In this document: positions 33,156 through 41,292 of the stretch, piece after piece
Layout: each line of letters opens with the position of its first letter
Numbering within the stretch: the stretch's first letter is position 1
Assembly (NCBI RefSeq): GCF_036237315.1
Contig: NZ_CP108356.1
Coordinates: forward strand, 6,949,501 to 7,013,500
Length of the DNA: 64,000 bases
DNA from: Streptomyces sp. NBC_01351
Lineage (GTDB): Bacteria > Actinomycetota > Actinomycetes > Streptomycetales > Streptomycetaceae
Direction: 5' to 3'
Made by a program: the position numbers and the translations under genes
The notes under the pieces: generated by a model
The model's input: the letters and a program-made list of their open reading frames with translations, nothing else
Told to the model about the DNA's origin: nothing
Database searches by the model: none

Positions 33156-34808
33156 ATGACTGACCGCACCGCCACCTCCGCCGACGCCGCCGGAGCGACC
33201 GACACCGACAGCGCCCCCGCGTCCCAGCGCACCGTCCTCCTGCGCGGGGGCGAGGTGCACAGCCCCGCGGATCCCTTCGCCACCGCGATGGTCGTCGAGC
33301 GGGGCCGCGTCGCCTGGGTCGGCTCCGAGGGCGCGGCCGACGCCTTCGCGCAGGGCGTGGACGAGGTCGTCGACCTCGGCGGCGCGCTCGTCACCCCCGC
33401 CTTCACCGATGCCCACGTCCACGCCACCTCCGCCGGGCTCGCCCTCACCGGGCTGGACCTCACCGGCGCCCGGTCCCTCTCCGCCGCGCTGGACCTCGTA
33501 CGCTCCTACGCCGCGAGCCGCCCCGCCGACCGGGTGCTCCTCGGGCACGGCTGGGACGCCGCCCGCTGGCCCGAGCGCCGCGCGCCGCGCCGGGCCGAGC
33601 TCGACGAGGCCGCCGCCGGCCGCCCGCTCTACCTCAGCCGCATCGACGTGCACTCGGCCGTGGTCACCACCGCCCTCCTCGACCTGGTCCCGGACGTCCG
33701 GCCCGAGGGAGACCAGCCGCTGACCCGTGACGACCACCACGCCGTACGGCGGGCCGCCCTCGCCGCCGTCACCCCCGGGCAGCGCGCGGAGGCCCAGGCG
33801 GCGGCCCTCGACAGGGCGGCGTCGCTCGGCATCGGCTCCCTGCACGAGTGCGGCGGGCCCGACATCTCCTCCGCCGAGGACTTCACGGCACTGCTCGCCC
33901 TGGCGGCCGAGCGGCCCGGGCCGCGCGTCTTCGGCTACTGGGCCGACCGGGACCTCGACCGGGCGAAGGCCCTGGGGGCGGTCGGAGCCGCCGGGGACCT
34001 CTTCGTGGACGGCGCCCTCGGCTCGCACACCGCCTGCCTGCACGCCCCGTACACCGACGCCCCGCACACGGGCACCGGCTACCTCGACGCCGCCGAGGTC
34101 GCGGCCCACGTCGCCGCCTGCACCGAGGCGGGCCTCCAGGCCGGCTTCCACGCCATCGGCGACGCCGCGATCACCGCCGTCGTCGAGGGTGTCCGCGCGG
34201 CCGCCGAGAAGGTCGGCCTGGCCCGCGTCCGGGCCGCCCGGCACCGCGTCGAGCACGCCGAGATGATGACCCCCGCCACCATCGCGGCCTTCGCGGAGCT
34301 GGGCCTCACCGCCTCCGTGCAGCCCGCTTTCGACGCGGCGTGGGGCGGCGAGGACGGCATGTACGCCGACCGCCTCGGGACCGAGCGCGCCCGCACCCTG
34401 AACCCGTACGCGGCCATGCTCAAGGCGGGCGTTCCGCTGGCCTTCGGCTCGGACGCGCCGGTGACCCCGCTCGACCCCTGGGGCACGGTCCGCGCGGCCG
34501 CGTTCCACCGGACGCCGGCCCACCGGATCTCCGTACGGGCCGCCTTCACCGCGCACACCCGAGGCGGCTGGCGGGCGCTGGGGCGCGACGACGCGGGCGT
34601 GCTGGTCCCCGGCGCCCCGGCCGACTACGCCGTCTGGCAGACCGCCGAACTGGTCGTCCAGGCACCCGACGACAGGGTCGCCCGCTGGTCCACCGATCCC
34701 CGTTCCGGGACCCCCGGACTCCCCGACCTGACCCCCGGTTCGGAACTGCCCGTGTGCCTGGCCACCGTGGTCGGCGGCCGGGAAGTATTCGTACGCCCAC
34801 AGGGGTGA
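33156..34808 (+). CDS. Amidohydrolase (YtcJ-like, amidohydrolase 3 family)
   Basis: The product is 550 aa. The metal-dependent hydrolase barrel begins after a 70-residue Ala/Thr-rich start and a short beta-domain: metal motif VTPAFTDAHVHATSAGL; carbamate-type region DLFVDGALGSHTACL; later His sites GFHAIGDAAI and HRVEHAEMM; Asp in LAFGSDAPVTPLDPWGT. The family hydrolyses amide or related bonds in small cyclic or N-acyl compounds; substrate unknown. ATG follows GAGGGGCGAG. It may be controlled by the Lrp regulator upstream. Confidence 0.87.
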   Translation: MTDRTATSADAAGATDTDSAPASQRTVLLRGGEVHSPADPFATAMVVERGRVAWVGSEGAADAFAQGVDEVVDLGGALVTPAFTDAHVHATSAGLALTGLDLTGARSLSAALDLVRSYAASRPADRVLLGHGWDAARWPERRAPRRAELDEAAAGRPLYLSRIDVHSAVVTTALLDLVPDVRPEGDQPLTRDDHHAVRRAALAAVTPGQRAEAQAAALDRAASLGIGSLHECGGPDISSAEDFTALLALAAERPGPRVFGYWADRDLDRAKALGAVGAAGDLFVDGALGSHTACLHAPYTDAPHTGTGYLDAAEVAAHVAACTEAGLQAGFHAIGDAAITAVVEGVRAAAEKVGLARVRAARHRVEHAEMMTPATIAAFAELGLTASVQPAFDAAWGGEDGMYADRLGTERARTLNPYAAMLKAGVPLAFGSDAPVTPLDPWGTVRAAAFHRTPAHRISVRAAFTAHTRGGWRALGRDDAGVLVPGAPADYAVWQTAELVVQAPDDRVARWSTDPRSGTPGLPDLTPGSELPVCLATVVGGREVFVRPQG

Positions 34809-35144
34809 TCCGGCCGTCCTCGGTTCGGTGCGGGCGGTCGGACCCGGATAGGTTCGGCCGGGTCCACCACAAGGACGTCCGTGCCGGACGGATCCGTCCG
34901 CTCAGCGCGCCCGCGCCTCGGGGGCGAGGGAAGGTTTCGCCGGATGGGGGTCCCCCCTGCTCCGCAGGAGCTTGGGGGAGGTGGCCCCGGTTCGGGGCCC
35001 GGCGGTCCAGTAGACAACGATCACGGCGGCCCGCAGCCAGCGGGAGTCTGACCGGCCCGAAGGACCGCTGGCCCCGACCACTGTTCTAGAGTCATTCACT
35101 GCGACCAGACGTACAGGACGTGCAAGAGCACAAAAGGGGACTCA
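34809..35144. other. Intergenic region before ppm with one hairpin repeat
   Basis: 336 nt without a convincing gene. It contains the palindromic repeat at 34951-34979 and, close to ppm, TTCTAGAGTCATTCACTGCG (35083-35102), in which TAGAGT could be a -10 box. Confidence 0.5.
34951..34979. repeat. Streptomyces-type G/C hairpin repeat
   Basis: TCCCCCCTGCTCC pairs with GGAGCTTGGGGGA around a GCA loop, and the flanks GGGG and GGTGGCCCC extend the symmetry. Similar hairpins with variable centres are dispersed through Streptomyces genomes; this one lies between the amidohydrolase and ppm genes and may also terminate transcription. Confidence 0.65.
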
Positions 35145-35918
35145 GTGAGCGACGGCGGACAGCGGACCTACGGACCGCTCGGTACGGCCTTGGTGATCAT
35201 TCCGACCTACAACGAGGCGGAGAACATCGGGCTGATCGTCGGCCGCGTCCGTGCGGCGGTGCCCGAGGCCCACATCCTGGTCGCGGACGACAACAGCCCC
35301 GACGGCACCGGCAAGCTCGCCGACGAGCTGGCGGTCGGCGACGACCACGTGCACGTCCTGCACCGCAAGGGCAAGGAAGGACTCGGCGCCGCCTACCTCG
35401 CGGGCTTCGTCTGGGCCCTGGAGGCCGGCTACGGCGTCATCGTCGAGATGGACGCGGACGGCTCCCACCAGCCGGAGGAGCTGCCCCGCCTGCTCACCGC
35501 GCTGGCCGGCGCCGACCTGGTCCTCGGGTCCCGCTGGGTGCCGGGCGGCCGCGTCGTGAACTGGCCCAAGAGCCGTGAGTTCCTCTCGCGCGGCGGTTCC
35601 ACGTACTCCCGCCTGATGCTGGACGTCCCGATCCGCGACGTGACGGGCGGCTACCGGGCCTTCCGTCGGGAGACCCTGGAGGGCCTGGGCCTGGACGAGG
35701 TGGCCTCGGCGGGCTACTGCTTCCAGGTCGACCTGGCCCGCAGGGCCGTGCGGAAGGGGTTCCGTGTGGTGGAGGTGCCCATCACCTTCGTCGAGCGCGA
35801 GTTCGGCGACAGCAAGATGAGCAAGGACATTGTGGTGGAGGCCCTGTGGCGGGTCACCCAGTGGGGCCTGAAGGCCCAGGCGGCCAAGCTCCTCGGCAAG
35901 GGCCGAGCGAAGGCCTGA
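35145..35918 (+). CDS. ppm: Polyprenol monophosphomannose synthase
   Basis: The product is 257 aa. A GT2 enzyme that moves mannose from GDP-mannose to polyprenyl phosphate, providing the donor for protein O-mannosylation and other membrane mannosylations. Motifs: VIIPTYNEAENI, LVADDNSPDGTG, GLGAAYLAGF, the DxD-type EMDADGSHQPEELPRLL, and TGGYRAFRRETLEGLGLDEV. It has no fused acyltransferase or membrane segment, as in the separate Ppm of Streptomyces. GTG start with AAAGGGGA. fxsA follows 71 nt later. Confidence 0.92.
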   Translation: MSDGGQRTYGPLGTALVIIPTYNEAENIGLIVGRVRAAVPEAHILVADDNSPDGTGKLADELAVGDDHVHVLHRKGKEGLGAAYLAGFVWALEAGYGVIVEMDADGSHQPEELPRLLTALAGADLVLGSRWVPGGRVVNWPKSREFLSRGGSTYSRLMLDVPIRDVTGGYRAFRRETLEGLGLDEVASAGYCFQVDLARRAVRKGFRVVEVPITFVEREFGDSKMSKDIVVEALWRVTQWGLKAQAAKLLGKGRAKA

Positions 35919-35989
35919 CGGCCCCCTAGGGGATGTCCGGTACCTCCGGCTGAGGTCACTTTTACCCGGCCCCAGGCACACTGGACGGT

Positions 35990-36574
35990 ATGACGACCGG
36001 CGTTCCGATTTCGACGGCCCCCCGGCGGCGCTCGCCCGCCCGTACGTTCCTCCCCCTGGCGGTAGCCGCCTGGCTGATCCTGGAGATCTGGCTGCTCAGC
36101 CTGGTCGCCGGAGCCGCCGGCGGGCTGGCCGTCGCCGCGCTGCTCGCGGGCGGGATGGTCCTCGGTGCGGTGGTGATCAAGCGCGCCGGGCGGCGTGCCT
36201 TCAAGAACCTGACCGACACCTTCCAGCAGGCCCAGCAGGGGCAGCAGCCCGCCCCGCAGCAGCCGGGCCGGGGCAACGGCCTCACCATGGCGGCCGGGCT
36301 GCTCCTGATGATGCCCGGCCTGATCTCCGACGCGGTCGGCCTGTTCCTCCTGCTCCCGCCGGTCCGCTCCTGGATCGGCCGCCGGGCCGCCCGCTCGCTG
36401 GAGAAGAAGATGGCCTCGGCCCCGGCCGGCAGCTTCGGCGACGCCTTCCAGCAGGCCCGCATCCACTACCCCGACGGCAAGGTCGTCCAGGGCGAGGTCA
36501 TCCGCGAGGACCGGCCCGGCGCCCGGGACCAGGGCCCGGACACCGGCGGCTACCGCCCGCCGATCGCCCCGTAG
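35990..36574 (+). CDS. fxsA: FxsA-family membrane protein
   Basis: The product is 194 aa. Two or three hydrophobic helices (about 22-60 and 98-122) carry the FxsA pattern LILEIWLLSLVAGAAGG and GLLLMMPGLISDAVGLFLLL. E. coli FxsA affects phage T7 exclusion when overproduced; the role in actinobacteria is unknown. The cytoplasmic tail is 60 residues, Gly/Pro-rich. No ribosome-binding site precedes the ATG, and CACACT lies at about 35978, so a leaderless transcript is possible. A strong terminator follows. Confidence 0.85.
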   Translation: MTTGVPISTAPRRRSPARTFLPLAVAAWLILEIWLLSLVAGAAGGLAVAALLAGGMVLGAVVIKRAGRRAFKNLTDTFQQAQQGQQPAPQQPGRGNGLTMAAGLLLMMPGLISDAVGLFLLLPPVRSWIGRRAARSLEKKMASAPAGSFGDAFQQARIHYPDGKVVQGEVIREDRPGARDQGPDTGGYRPPIAP

Positions 36575-36603
36575 CCCGCAGCCCGCAGTCCCGTACACGG
36601 CGA

Positions 36604-36650
36604 AACGCCGAGGGGCCCGCCACACAGTGTGTGGCGGGCCCCTCGGCGTT
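36604..36650. terminator. Bidirectional terminator between fxsA and rbpA
   Basis: Perfect 22-nt arms (left begins AACGCCGAGGGGCCCGCC) around AGT, followed by TTTTCC on the plus strand. It lies between the convergent fxsA and rbpA genes. Confidence 0.9.
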
Positions 36651-36673
36651 TTCCTTGTTTCAGCGCCCGCAGA

Positions 36674-37048
36674 CTACGCGGACTTGCGGCTGTCCCGCGG
36701 ATGCACGGCAATGTTCATGGCGCCGGACCGAAGGACCGCAAGCCTCTCGGCCAGCACTTCCTCCAGCTCCTCGCGGGTGCGCCGCTCCATGAGCATGTCC
36801 CAGTGCGTTCGCGCAGGCTTGCCCTTCTTCTCTTCGGGCCCGTCCCCGTCCACCAGGAGTGCCATGGCGCCGCACGCCTTGCACTCCCACTCCGGCGGAA
36901 TTTCTGCCTCAACCGAGAACGGCATCTCAAATCGATGTCCGTTCTGGCATGCGTACTCCACCGCCTGGCGCGGGGCCAGATCGATGCCGCGGTCCGTCTC
37001 GTAGCTGGTAACCACGAGGCGCGTACCGCGGAGAGCTCGCTCACTCAT
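36674..37048 (-). CDS. rbpA: RNA polymerase-binding protein RbpA
   Basis: The product is 124 aa. RbpA binds the principal sigma factor and stimulates promoter opening in actinobacteria. The zinc-fold residues are visible (EYACQNGHRFEMPF and WECKACGAMALLV); the C-terminal basic/acidic helix RTHWDMLMERRTREELEEVL is the sigma interaction region, and the N-terminus MSERALRGTRLVVTSYETDR is typical. A sigma-R-type promoter lies 62-87 bp upstream (37110-37135), consistent with thiol-stress induction known for Streptomyces rbpA. Confidence 0.97.
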   Translation of the reverse strand: MSERALRGTRLVVTSYETDRGIDLAPRQAVEYACQNGHRFEMPFSVEAEIPPEWECKACGAMALLVDGDGPEEKKGKPARTHWDMLMERRTREELEEVLAERLAVLRSGAMNIAVHPRDSRKSA

Positions 37049-37109
37049 GAATCGTGCCTCCCGGGCTTGTCGCCCACAGGACAGGTGTCGCTGTCGTCGT
37101 CATCCGGTC

Positions 37110-37135
37110 AACGTCCGGTCGGCGGTATTGATTCC
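37110..37135 (-). promoter_or_regulatory. Sigma-R-type promoter of rbpA
   Basis: On the minus strand GGAAT (37131-37135) and GTT (37110-37112) are separated by exactly 18 nt, matching the sigma-R consensus GGAAT-N18-GTT. Further upstream, ACATCTG/CAGATGT (37200-37217) forms a short inverted repeat that may be an operator or the end of the preceding transcript. The remaining gap to 37361 shows no gene. Confidence 0.85.
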
Positions 37136-37361
37136 CGCTCCGGGTCATGCGTCGCCCGTCGTGCCGCCCCTTGTTGTACCCACCAATGCCCGTTTTGTCA
37201 CATCTGGCAGCAGATGTCACCCAACGTCTACACTTCTTAAGCGCGCAGTAACGGTCCGCCTGGCAGGCCAAAGGCGTACACTACCGGCCCTTTGCTTCAA
37301 CGTCTAAATTCGTTCGGAATTCGTTCGTGGATGCGGGCCGGGCGCACTCGACGGACCGCTG

Positions 37362-38744
37362 TCAGATCCGTTCGGGTACAGGATTGCCTGCCGCCTCCAC
37401 GGCGCGCCGCACCGGCACTCGCGCCAGCAGCACGAAACCCAGTGCGAAGAAGACCACCAACGAGATGATCGCGTCCCGGTAGCTGCCCGTGACCTGGTAC
37501 GTCAGGCCGAAGACGAGCGGCCCCACCCAGCTCAGCCCGCGGTCGCTCATCTCGTACGCCGAGAAGTACTCGGCCTCCTTGCCCGCCGGCACCAGGTGCG
37601 AGAACAGCGAACGCGACAGAGCCTGGCTGCCGCCCAGGACCAGTCCGATCATCGCCGCGAGTGCGAAGAACCACACCGGGGTCCGGGCCGGCAGGAAGTA
37701 TCCGGCCCCCAACGTCAGCGCCCAGGCGGCCAGCGAACCGAGGATCGTCCGCTTGGCTCCGTAGATCCGGGCCAGCCGCCCCATCCCCAGGGCTCCCGCC
37801 ACCGCGAGGACCTGGACGAGCAGGATCGCCCCGATGAGGGTGGACTGCTCCAGCTCCAGCTCCTCCGACCCGTAGATGGAGGCCTGGGAGATCACCGTCT
37901 GCACGCCGTCGTTGTAGATCAGGTACGCCAGCAGGAACGACAGGGTCAGCGGGTAGCGCCGCATGTCCTTCAAGGTGGCGACGAGCTGCTTCCACCCGCT
38001 GACGGCCGGGGCCGCGCCCGGCTCCCGGACCACGGCACGGTCCCGCAGCCGGTTCAGCGGGATCAGCGCGAAGGCGCCCCACCACAGGCCGGCGGAGGCC
38101 AGGCAGATCCGGATCGCCATGCCCTCGCTGAGGCCGAAGGATTCGTGGCCCGTGTAGAGCACCAGGTTCATCACGAGCATCACCGAGCCCGCGGTGTACC
38201 CGAACGCCCAGCCGCGCGAGGAGACCGCGTCCCGCTCGTCCGGCGTGGAGATCTGCGGCAGGTAGGCGTTGTACAGCACCATCGAGACCGACAGCGAGGC
38301 GTTCGCCACGATCAGCAGCAGCCCGCCCAGCAGGTACCGCTCGCCGCCCAGGAAGAACATGCCGGTCGTCGCCGCGGCCCCCGTGTACGCGGCCACGGCC
38401 AGCAGCGGCTTCTTGCGGCCGGTCCGGTCCGCGACCGCGCCGGCCAGCGGCATGAGCAGCACGGCCAGGATCACCGAGGCGGACACCGTGTAGGCGAAGA
38501 ACGAACCGGCCCGCACCGGGATGCCCAGCGGGTGCACGAAGCCCTCGGGGTCCGCCGCCGCCTTGGCGATCGAGGTCAGGTAGGGCCCGAGGAACACGGT
38601 GACCACGCTCGCCGAGTACACGGACACCGCGAAGTCGTAGAAGTACCAGCCGCGCTGTTCGTACTTGCTCCCGCCCGTCACCACGGCGGCGGATCTGCCG
38701 TCCTCGGACCCCGGTTCCGCGTCGTCCGTCGTCTGCGCGCTCAT
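37362..38744 (-). CDS. MFS transporter, UMF1/Atg22-like
   Basis: The product is 460 aa with 12 predicted membrane helices. It shows the UMF1-type features RGWYFYDFAVSVYSASVVTV at the start, PLAGAVADRTGRKKPLL between helices 2 and 3, and YNAYLPQISTPDERDAVSSR GWAFGY. Substrate unknown; relatives are called vacuole effluxer-like. Start ATG 38744 is where the aligned family begins; the upstream continuation of the frame is Arg-rich noise overlapping the phosphodiesterase gene. It follows the glycerophosphodiesterase gene by 68 bp in the same direction. Confidence 0.88.
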   Translation of the reverse strand: MSAQTTDDAEPGSEDGRSAAVVTGGSKYEQRGWYFYDFAVSVYSASVVTVFLGPYLTSIAKAAADPEGFVHPLGIPVRAGSFFAYTVSASVILAVLLMPLAGAVADRTGRKKPLLAVAAYTGAAATTGMFFLGGERYLLGGLLLIVANASLSVSMVLYNAYLPQISTPDERDAVSSRGWAFGYTAGSVMLVMNLVLYTGHESFGLSEGMAIRICLASAGLWWGAFALIPLNRLRDRAVVREPGAAPAVSGWKQLVATLKDMRRYPLTLSFLLAYLIYNDGVQTVISQASIYGSEELELEQSTLIGAILLVQVLAVAGALGMGRLARIYGAKRTILGSLAAWALTLGAGYFLPARTPVWFFALAAMIGLVLGGSQALSRSLFSHLVPAGKEAEYFSAYEMSDRGLSWVGPLVFGLTYQVTGSYRDAIISLVVFFALGFVLLARVPVRRAVEAAGNPVPERI

Positions 38745-38812
38745 GGCGGCCCCCTCGCTGGTCCCCGTACCGCACGGCCCGTCGGAGCCGGGGCGGGGCA
38801 CCCGCGACCGTG

Positions 38813-39583
38813 TCAGGCCCAGGCCCCGCGCCGCTCCAGCACCGTGCGCAAGATGTCGATCCGGTCGGTCATGATGCCATCGACTCCCAGGTCGAGGAGA
38901 GACTCCATGCGTTCCGGTTCGTTCACGGTCCACACGTGCACCTGGAGTCCCCGTGCGTGCGCGGTCCGTACGAACCTCCGGTCGACCACGCGGATGCCCC
39001 CCTGGGTCTCGGGAACCTGCGCCGCCACCGCCCCGACGCGCAGTGCGGCCGGGATCGCGAACGAGCGCAGCCGCAGGCCGAGCACCCCGCGCACCCCGTA
39101 GGAGGTCGCCAGCCGGGGGCCGGCGATCTTCTGCGCCCGGGCCACCCGGCTCTCCGAGAAGGAGCCCACGCAGACCCGGTCCCAGGCGCCCGTCCGCGCG
39201 ATCAGGTTGACCAGCGGATGCAGGGCGGACTCCGCCTTGATGTCGATGTTCCAGCGCGCCTCGGGGAACTCTTCCAGCAGCTCCTCGAAGAGGGCCAGCG
39301 GCTCGGTGCCCCCCACCCGGGCCTCGCCGATCCGCTTCCAGGGCAGCTCGGCGATCCGGCCCTGCGCGTCGGTGACCCGGTCCAGCGTGGAGTCGTGGAA
39401 GGCGACGAGTTTCCCGTCGGCCGAGGCGTGCACATCGGTCTCGAAGTACCGGTAGCCCGCGTCGGCGGCCCGGTGGAAGGCGGCGGCGGTGTTCTCCAGT
39501 CCGTCCGCGGCACCTCCCCGGTGCGCGAAGGGGATCGGGGCCGGGTGGTCCAGATACGGATGGCGAAGGCGTACGTGCGTCAC
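38813..39583 (-). CDS. Glycerophosphodiester phosphodiesterase
   Basis: The product is 256 aa. Catalytic motifs of the family: PFAHRGGAADGLENTAAAFH with His/Arg/Glu, YFETDVHASADGKLVAFHD with metal ligands and second His, and the C-terminal VHVWTVNEPERMESLLDLGV DGIMTD. It releases sn-glycerol 3-phosphate from deacylated phospholipids. No signal peptide, so it acts in the cytoplasm. GTG start at 39583. The MFS gene lies 68 bp downstream and may form an operon with it. Confidence 0.93.
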   Translation of the reverse strand: MTHVRLRHPYLDHPAPIPFAHRGGAADGLENTAAAFHRAADAGYRYFETDVHASADGKLVAFHDSTLDRVTDAQGRIAELPWKRIGEARVGGTEPLALFEELLEEFPEARWNIDIKAESALHPLVNLIARTGAWDRVCVGSFSESRVARAQKIAGPRLATSYGVRGVLGLRLRSFAIPAALRVGAVAAQVPETQGGIRVVDRRFVRTAHARGLQVHVWTVNEPERMESLLDLGVDGIMTDRIDILRTVLERRGAWA

Positions 39584-39675
39584 GCGCGCAGTATCCCCCG
39601 CGCGGGATGCCCTCCGGTGACCGGCAGCCGTCAAACGACTGACGATCGCACTCCAGTCCACGGGCCCCTGGTGCC

Positions 39676-39767
39676 GGTGGACTGCAACGTGACAGTCTTG
39701 ACCCGCATTCCCAATCCAATCCCGGCCCCGGTGGACCCGGCGGGGGCCAATCCGACGAAGGTGGACC
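39676..39767 (+). promoter_or_regulatory. Triple GGTGGAC repeats upstream of MocR gene
   Basis: GGTGGACT (39676-39683) and GGTGGACC (39730-39737, 39760-39767) are direct repeats ending 6 bp before the MocR start. CCAATCC occurs three times in the same interval (overlapping copies from 39711 and one near 39748), and TTGACC at 39698-39703 could be a -35 box. MocR regulators bind direct repeats, so self-regulation is likely. Confidence 0.5.
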
Positions 39768-39773
39768 GGACGC

Positions 39774-41276
39774 ATGGCCGAATGGACCTCAGCGGTCGGT
39801 GCCGCACAGCTCGCCCGCCTCATCACCTCGCAGCAGGAGCGGACCGCCGTACCGGGCGCCCGCAAACTGCCCGCGTACCGCACCCTCGCCGACGGGATCC
39901 GGCTGCTCGTCCTGGAAGGCCGCGTCCCGGTCGCCGCCCGGCTGCCCGCCGAGCGGGAGCTGGCCGGCTCCCTCTCCCTCAGCCGCACCACCGTCGCCGC
40001 CGCGTACGAGGCCCTGCGCGGGGAGGGCTTCCTGGAGTCCCGCCGGGGCGCCGGCAGCTGGACCTCCGTCCCCGCCGGGAACCCGCTGCCCGCCCGCGGC
40101 CTGGAACCGCTGCCGCCGGAGTCCCTCGGCTCCATGATCGACCTGGGCTGCGCCGCCCTTCCGGCCCCCGAGCCCTGGCTCACCAAGGCCGTCCAGGGGG
40201 CCCTGGAGGAGCTGCCGCCGTACGCGCACACCCACGGGGACTACCCGGCGGGCCTGCCCGCGCTGCGCCGGATGCTCGCCGACCGCTACACCGAGCAGGG
40301 CATCCCCACCATGCCCGAGCAGATCATGGTCACCACCGGCGCGATGGGCGCCATCGACGCGATCTGCAGCCTCTTCGCCGGACGCGGGGAGCGGATCGCC
40401 GTCGAGTCCCCGTCCTACGCCAACATCCTCCAGCTGATGCGCGCCGCCGGGGTCCGGCTGGTGCCCGTGGCCATGGCCGAGGGGCTCGCCGGCTGGGACA
40501 TGGACGTCTGGCGCCAGGTGCTGCGCGACTCGGCCCCCCGCCTCGCGTACGTCGTCGCCGACTTCCACAACCCGACCGGGGCCCTGGCCTCCGAGGAGCA
40601 GCGCCGGGCCATGGTGGAGGCGGCCCGGGCGGCCGGCACCGTCCTGGTCGCCGACGAGACCATGCTCGAACTCAAGCTGGACCCCGATCTGGAGATGCCC
40701 CGCCCGGTCTGCTCCTTCGACCCGGCCGGCTCCACAGTGATCACCGTGGGCTCGGCCAGCAAGGCCTTCTGGGCGGGCATGCGGATCGGCTGGGTCCGCG
40801 CGGCCCCCGATGTCATCCGCAGCCTCGTCGCGGCGCGCGCGTACGCCGACCTGGGCACGCCGGTGCTGGAACAGCTCGCGGTGAACTGGCTGATGCGGAC
40901 AGGCGGCTGGCAGGAGGCCGTCGGGATCCGCCGCGACCAGGCCCGCGAGAACCGTGACGCGCTGGTCGCGGCGGTCCGCCGGCAGCTGCCGGACTGGGAG
41001 TTCGTGGTCCCGCAGGGCGGGCTGACCCTGTGGGCCCGCGCGGGCGGGCTCTCCGGGTCCCGGCTGGCCGAGGTGGGGGAGCGGGTCGGCGTACGGGTCC
41101 CCTCGGGCCCCCGCTTCGGTGTGGACGGGGCCTTCGAGGGCTACGTCCGGCTCCCCTTCACCGTGGGCGGCCCGGTGGCGGACGAGGCCGCCACCCGCCT
41201 GGCCGCAGCGGCCCGCCTGGTCGGCACGGGCGCGGGCGGCAGCGGCGCGGAACCCCCGCGCACGTTCGTGGCGTAA
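39774..41276 (+). CDS. MocR-type GntR regulator with aminotransferase domain
   Basis: The product is 500 aa. Residues 25-100 form a GntR winged helix (LPAYRTLADGIRLLVLEGRV, AERELAGSLSLSRTTVAAAY). The rest is a fold-type-I aminotransferase: VTTGAMGAIDAICSLF, VVADFHNPTGAL and the PLP lysine in VGSASKAFWAGMRIGWVR (Lys about 330). Such MocR proteins sense PLP or amino compounds (PdxR, GabR, EhuR are examples). Here no vitamin B6 or amine gene is adjacent, so the target is open; direct repeats before the start suggest autoregulation. It is convergent with sffA, 16 bp apart. Confidence 0.9.
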   Translation: MAEWTSAVGAAQLARLITSQQERTAVPGARKLPAYRTLADGIRLLVLEGRVPVAARLPAERELAGSLSLSRTTVAAAYEALRGEGFLESRRGAGSWTSVPAGNPLPARGLEPLPPESLGSMIDLGCAALPAPEPWLTKAVQGALEELPPYAHTHGDYPAGLPALRRMLADRYTEQGIPTMPEQIMVTTGAMGAIDAICSLFAGRGERIAVESPSYANILQLMRAAGVRLVPVAMAEGLAGWDMDVWRQVLRDSAPRLAYVVADFHNPTGALASEEQRRAMVEAARAAGTVLVADETMLELKLDPDLEMPRPVCSFDPAGSTVITVGSASKAFWAGMRIGWVRAAPDVIRSLVAARAYADLGTPVLEQLAVNWLMRTGGWQEAVGIRRDQARENRDALVAAVRRQLPDWEFVVPQGGLTLWARAGGLSGSRLAEVGERVGVRVPSGPRFGVDGAFEGYVRLPFTVGGPVADEAATRLAAAARLVGTGAGGSGAEPPRTFVA

Positions 41277-41292
41277 CCCCGCGGAACCGGGC

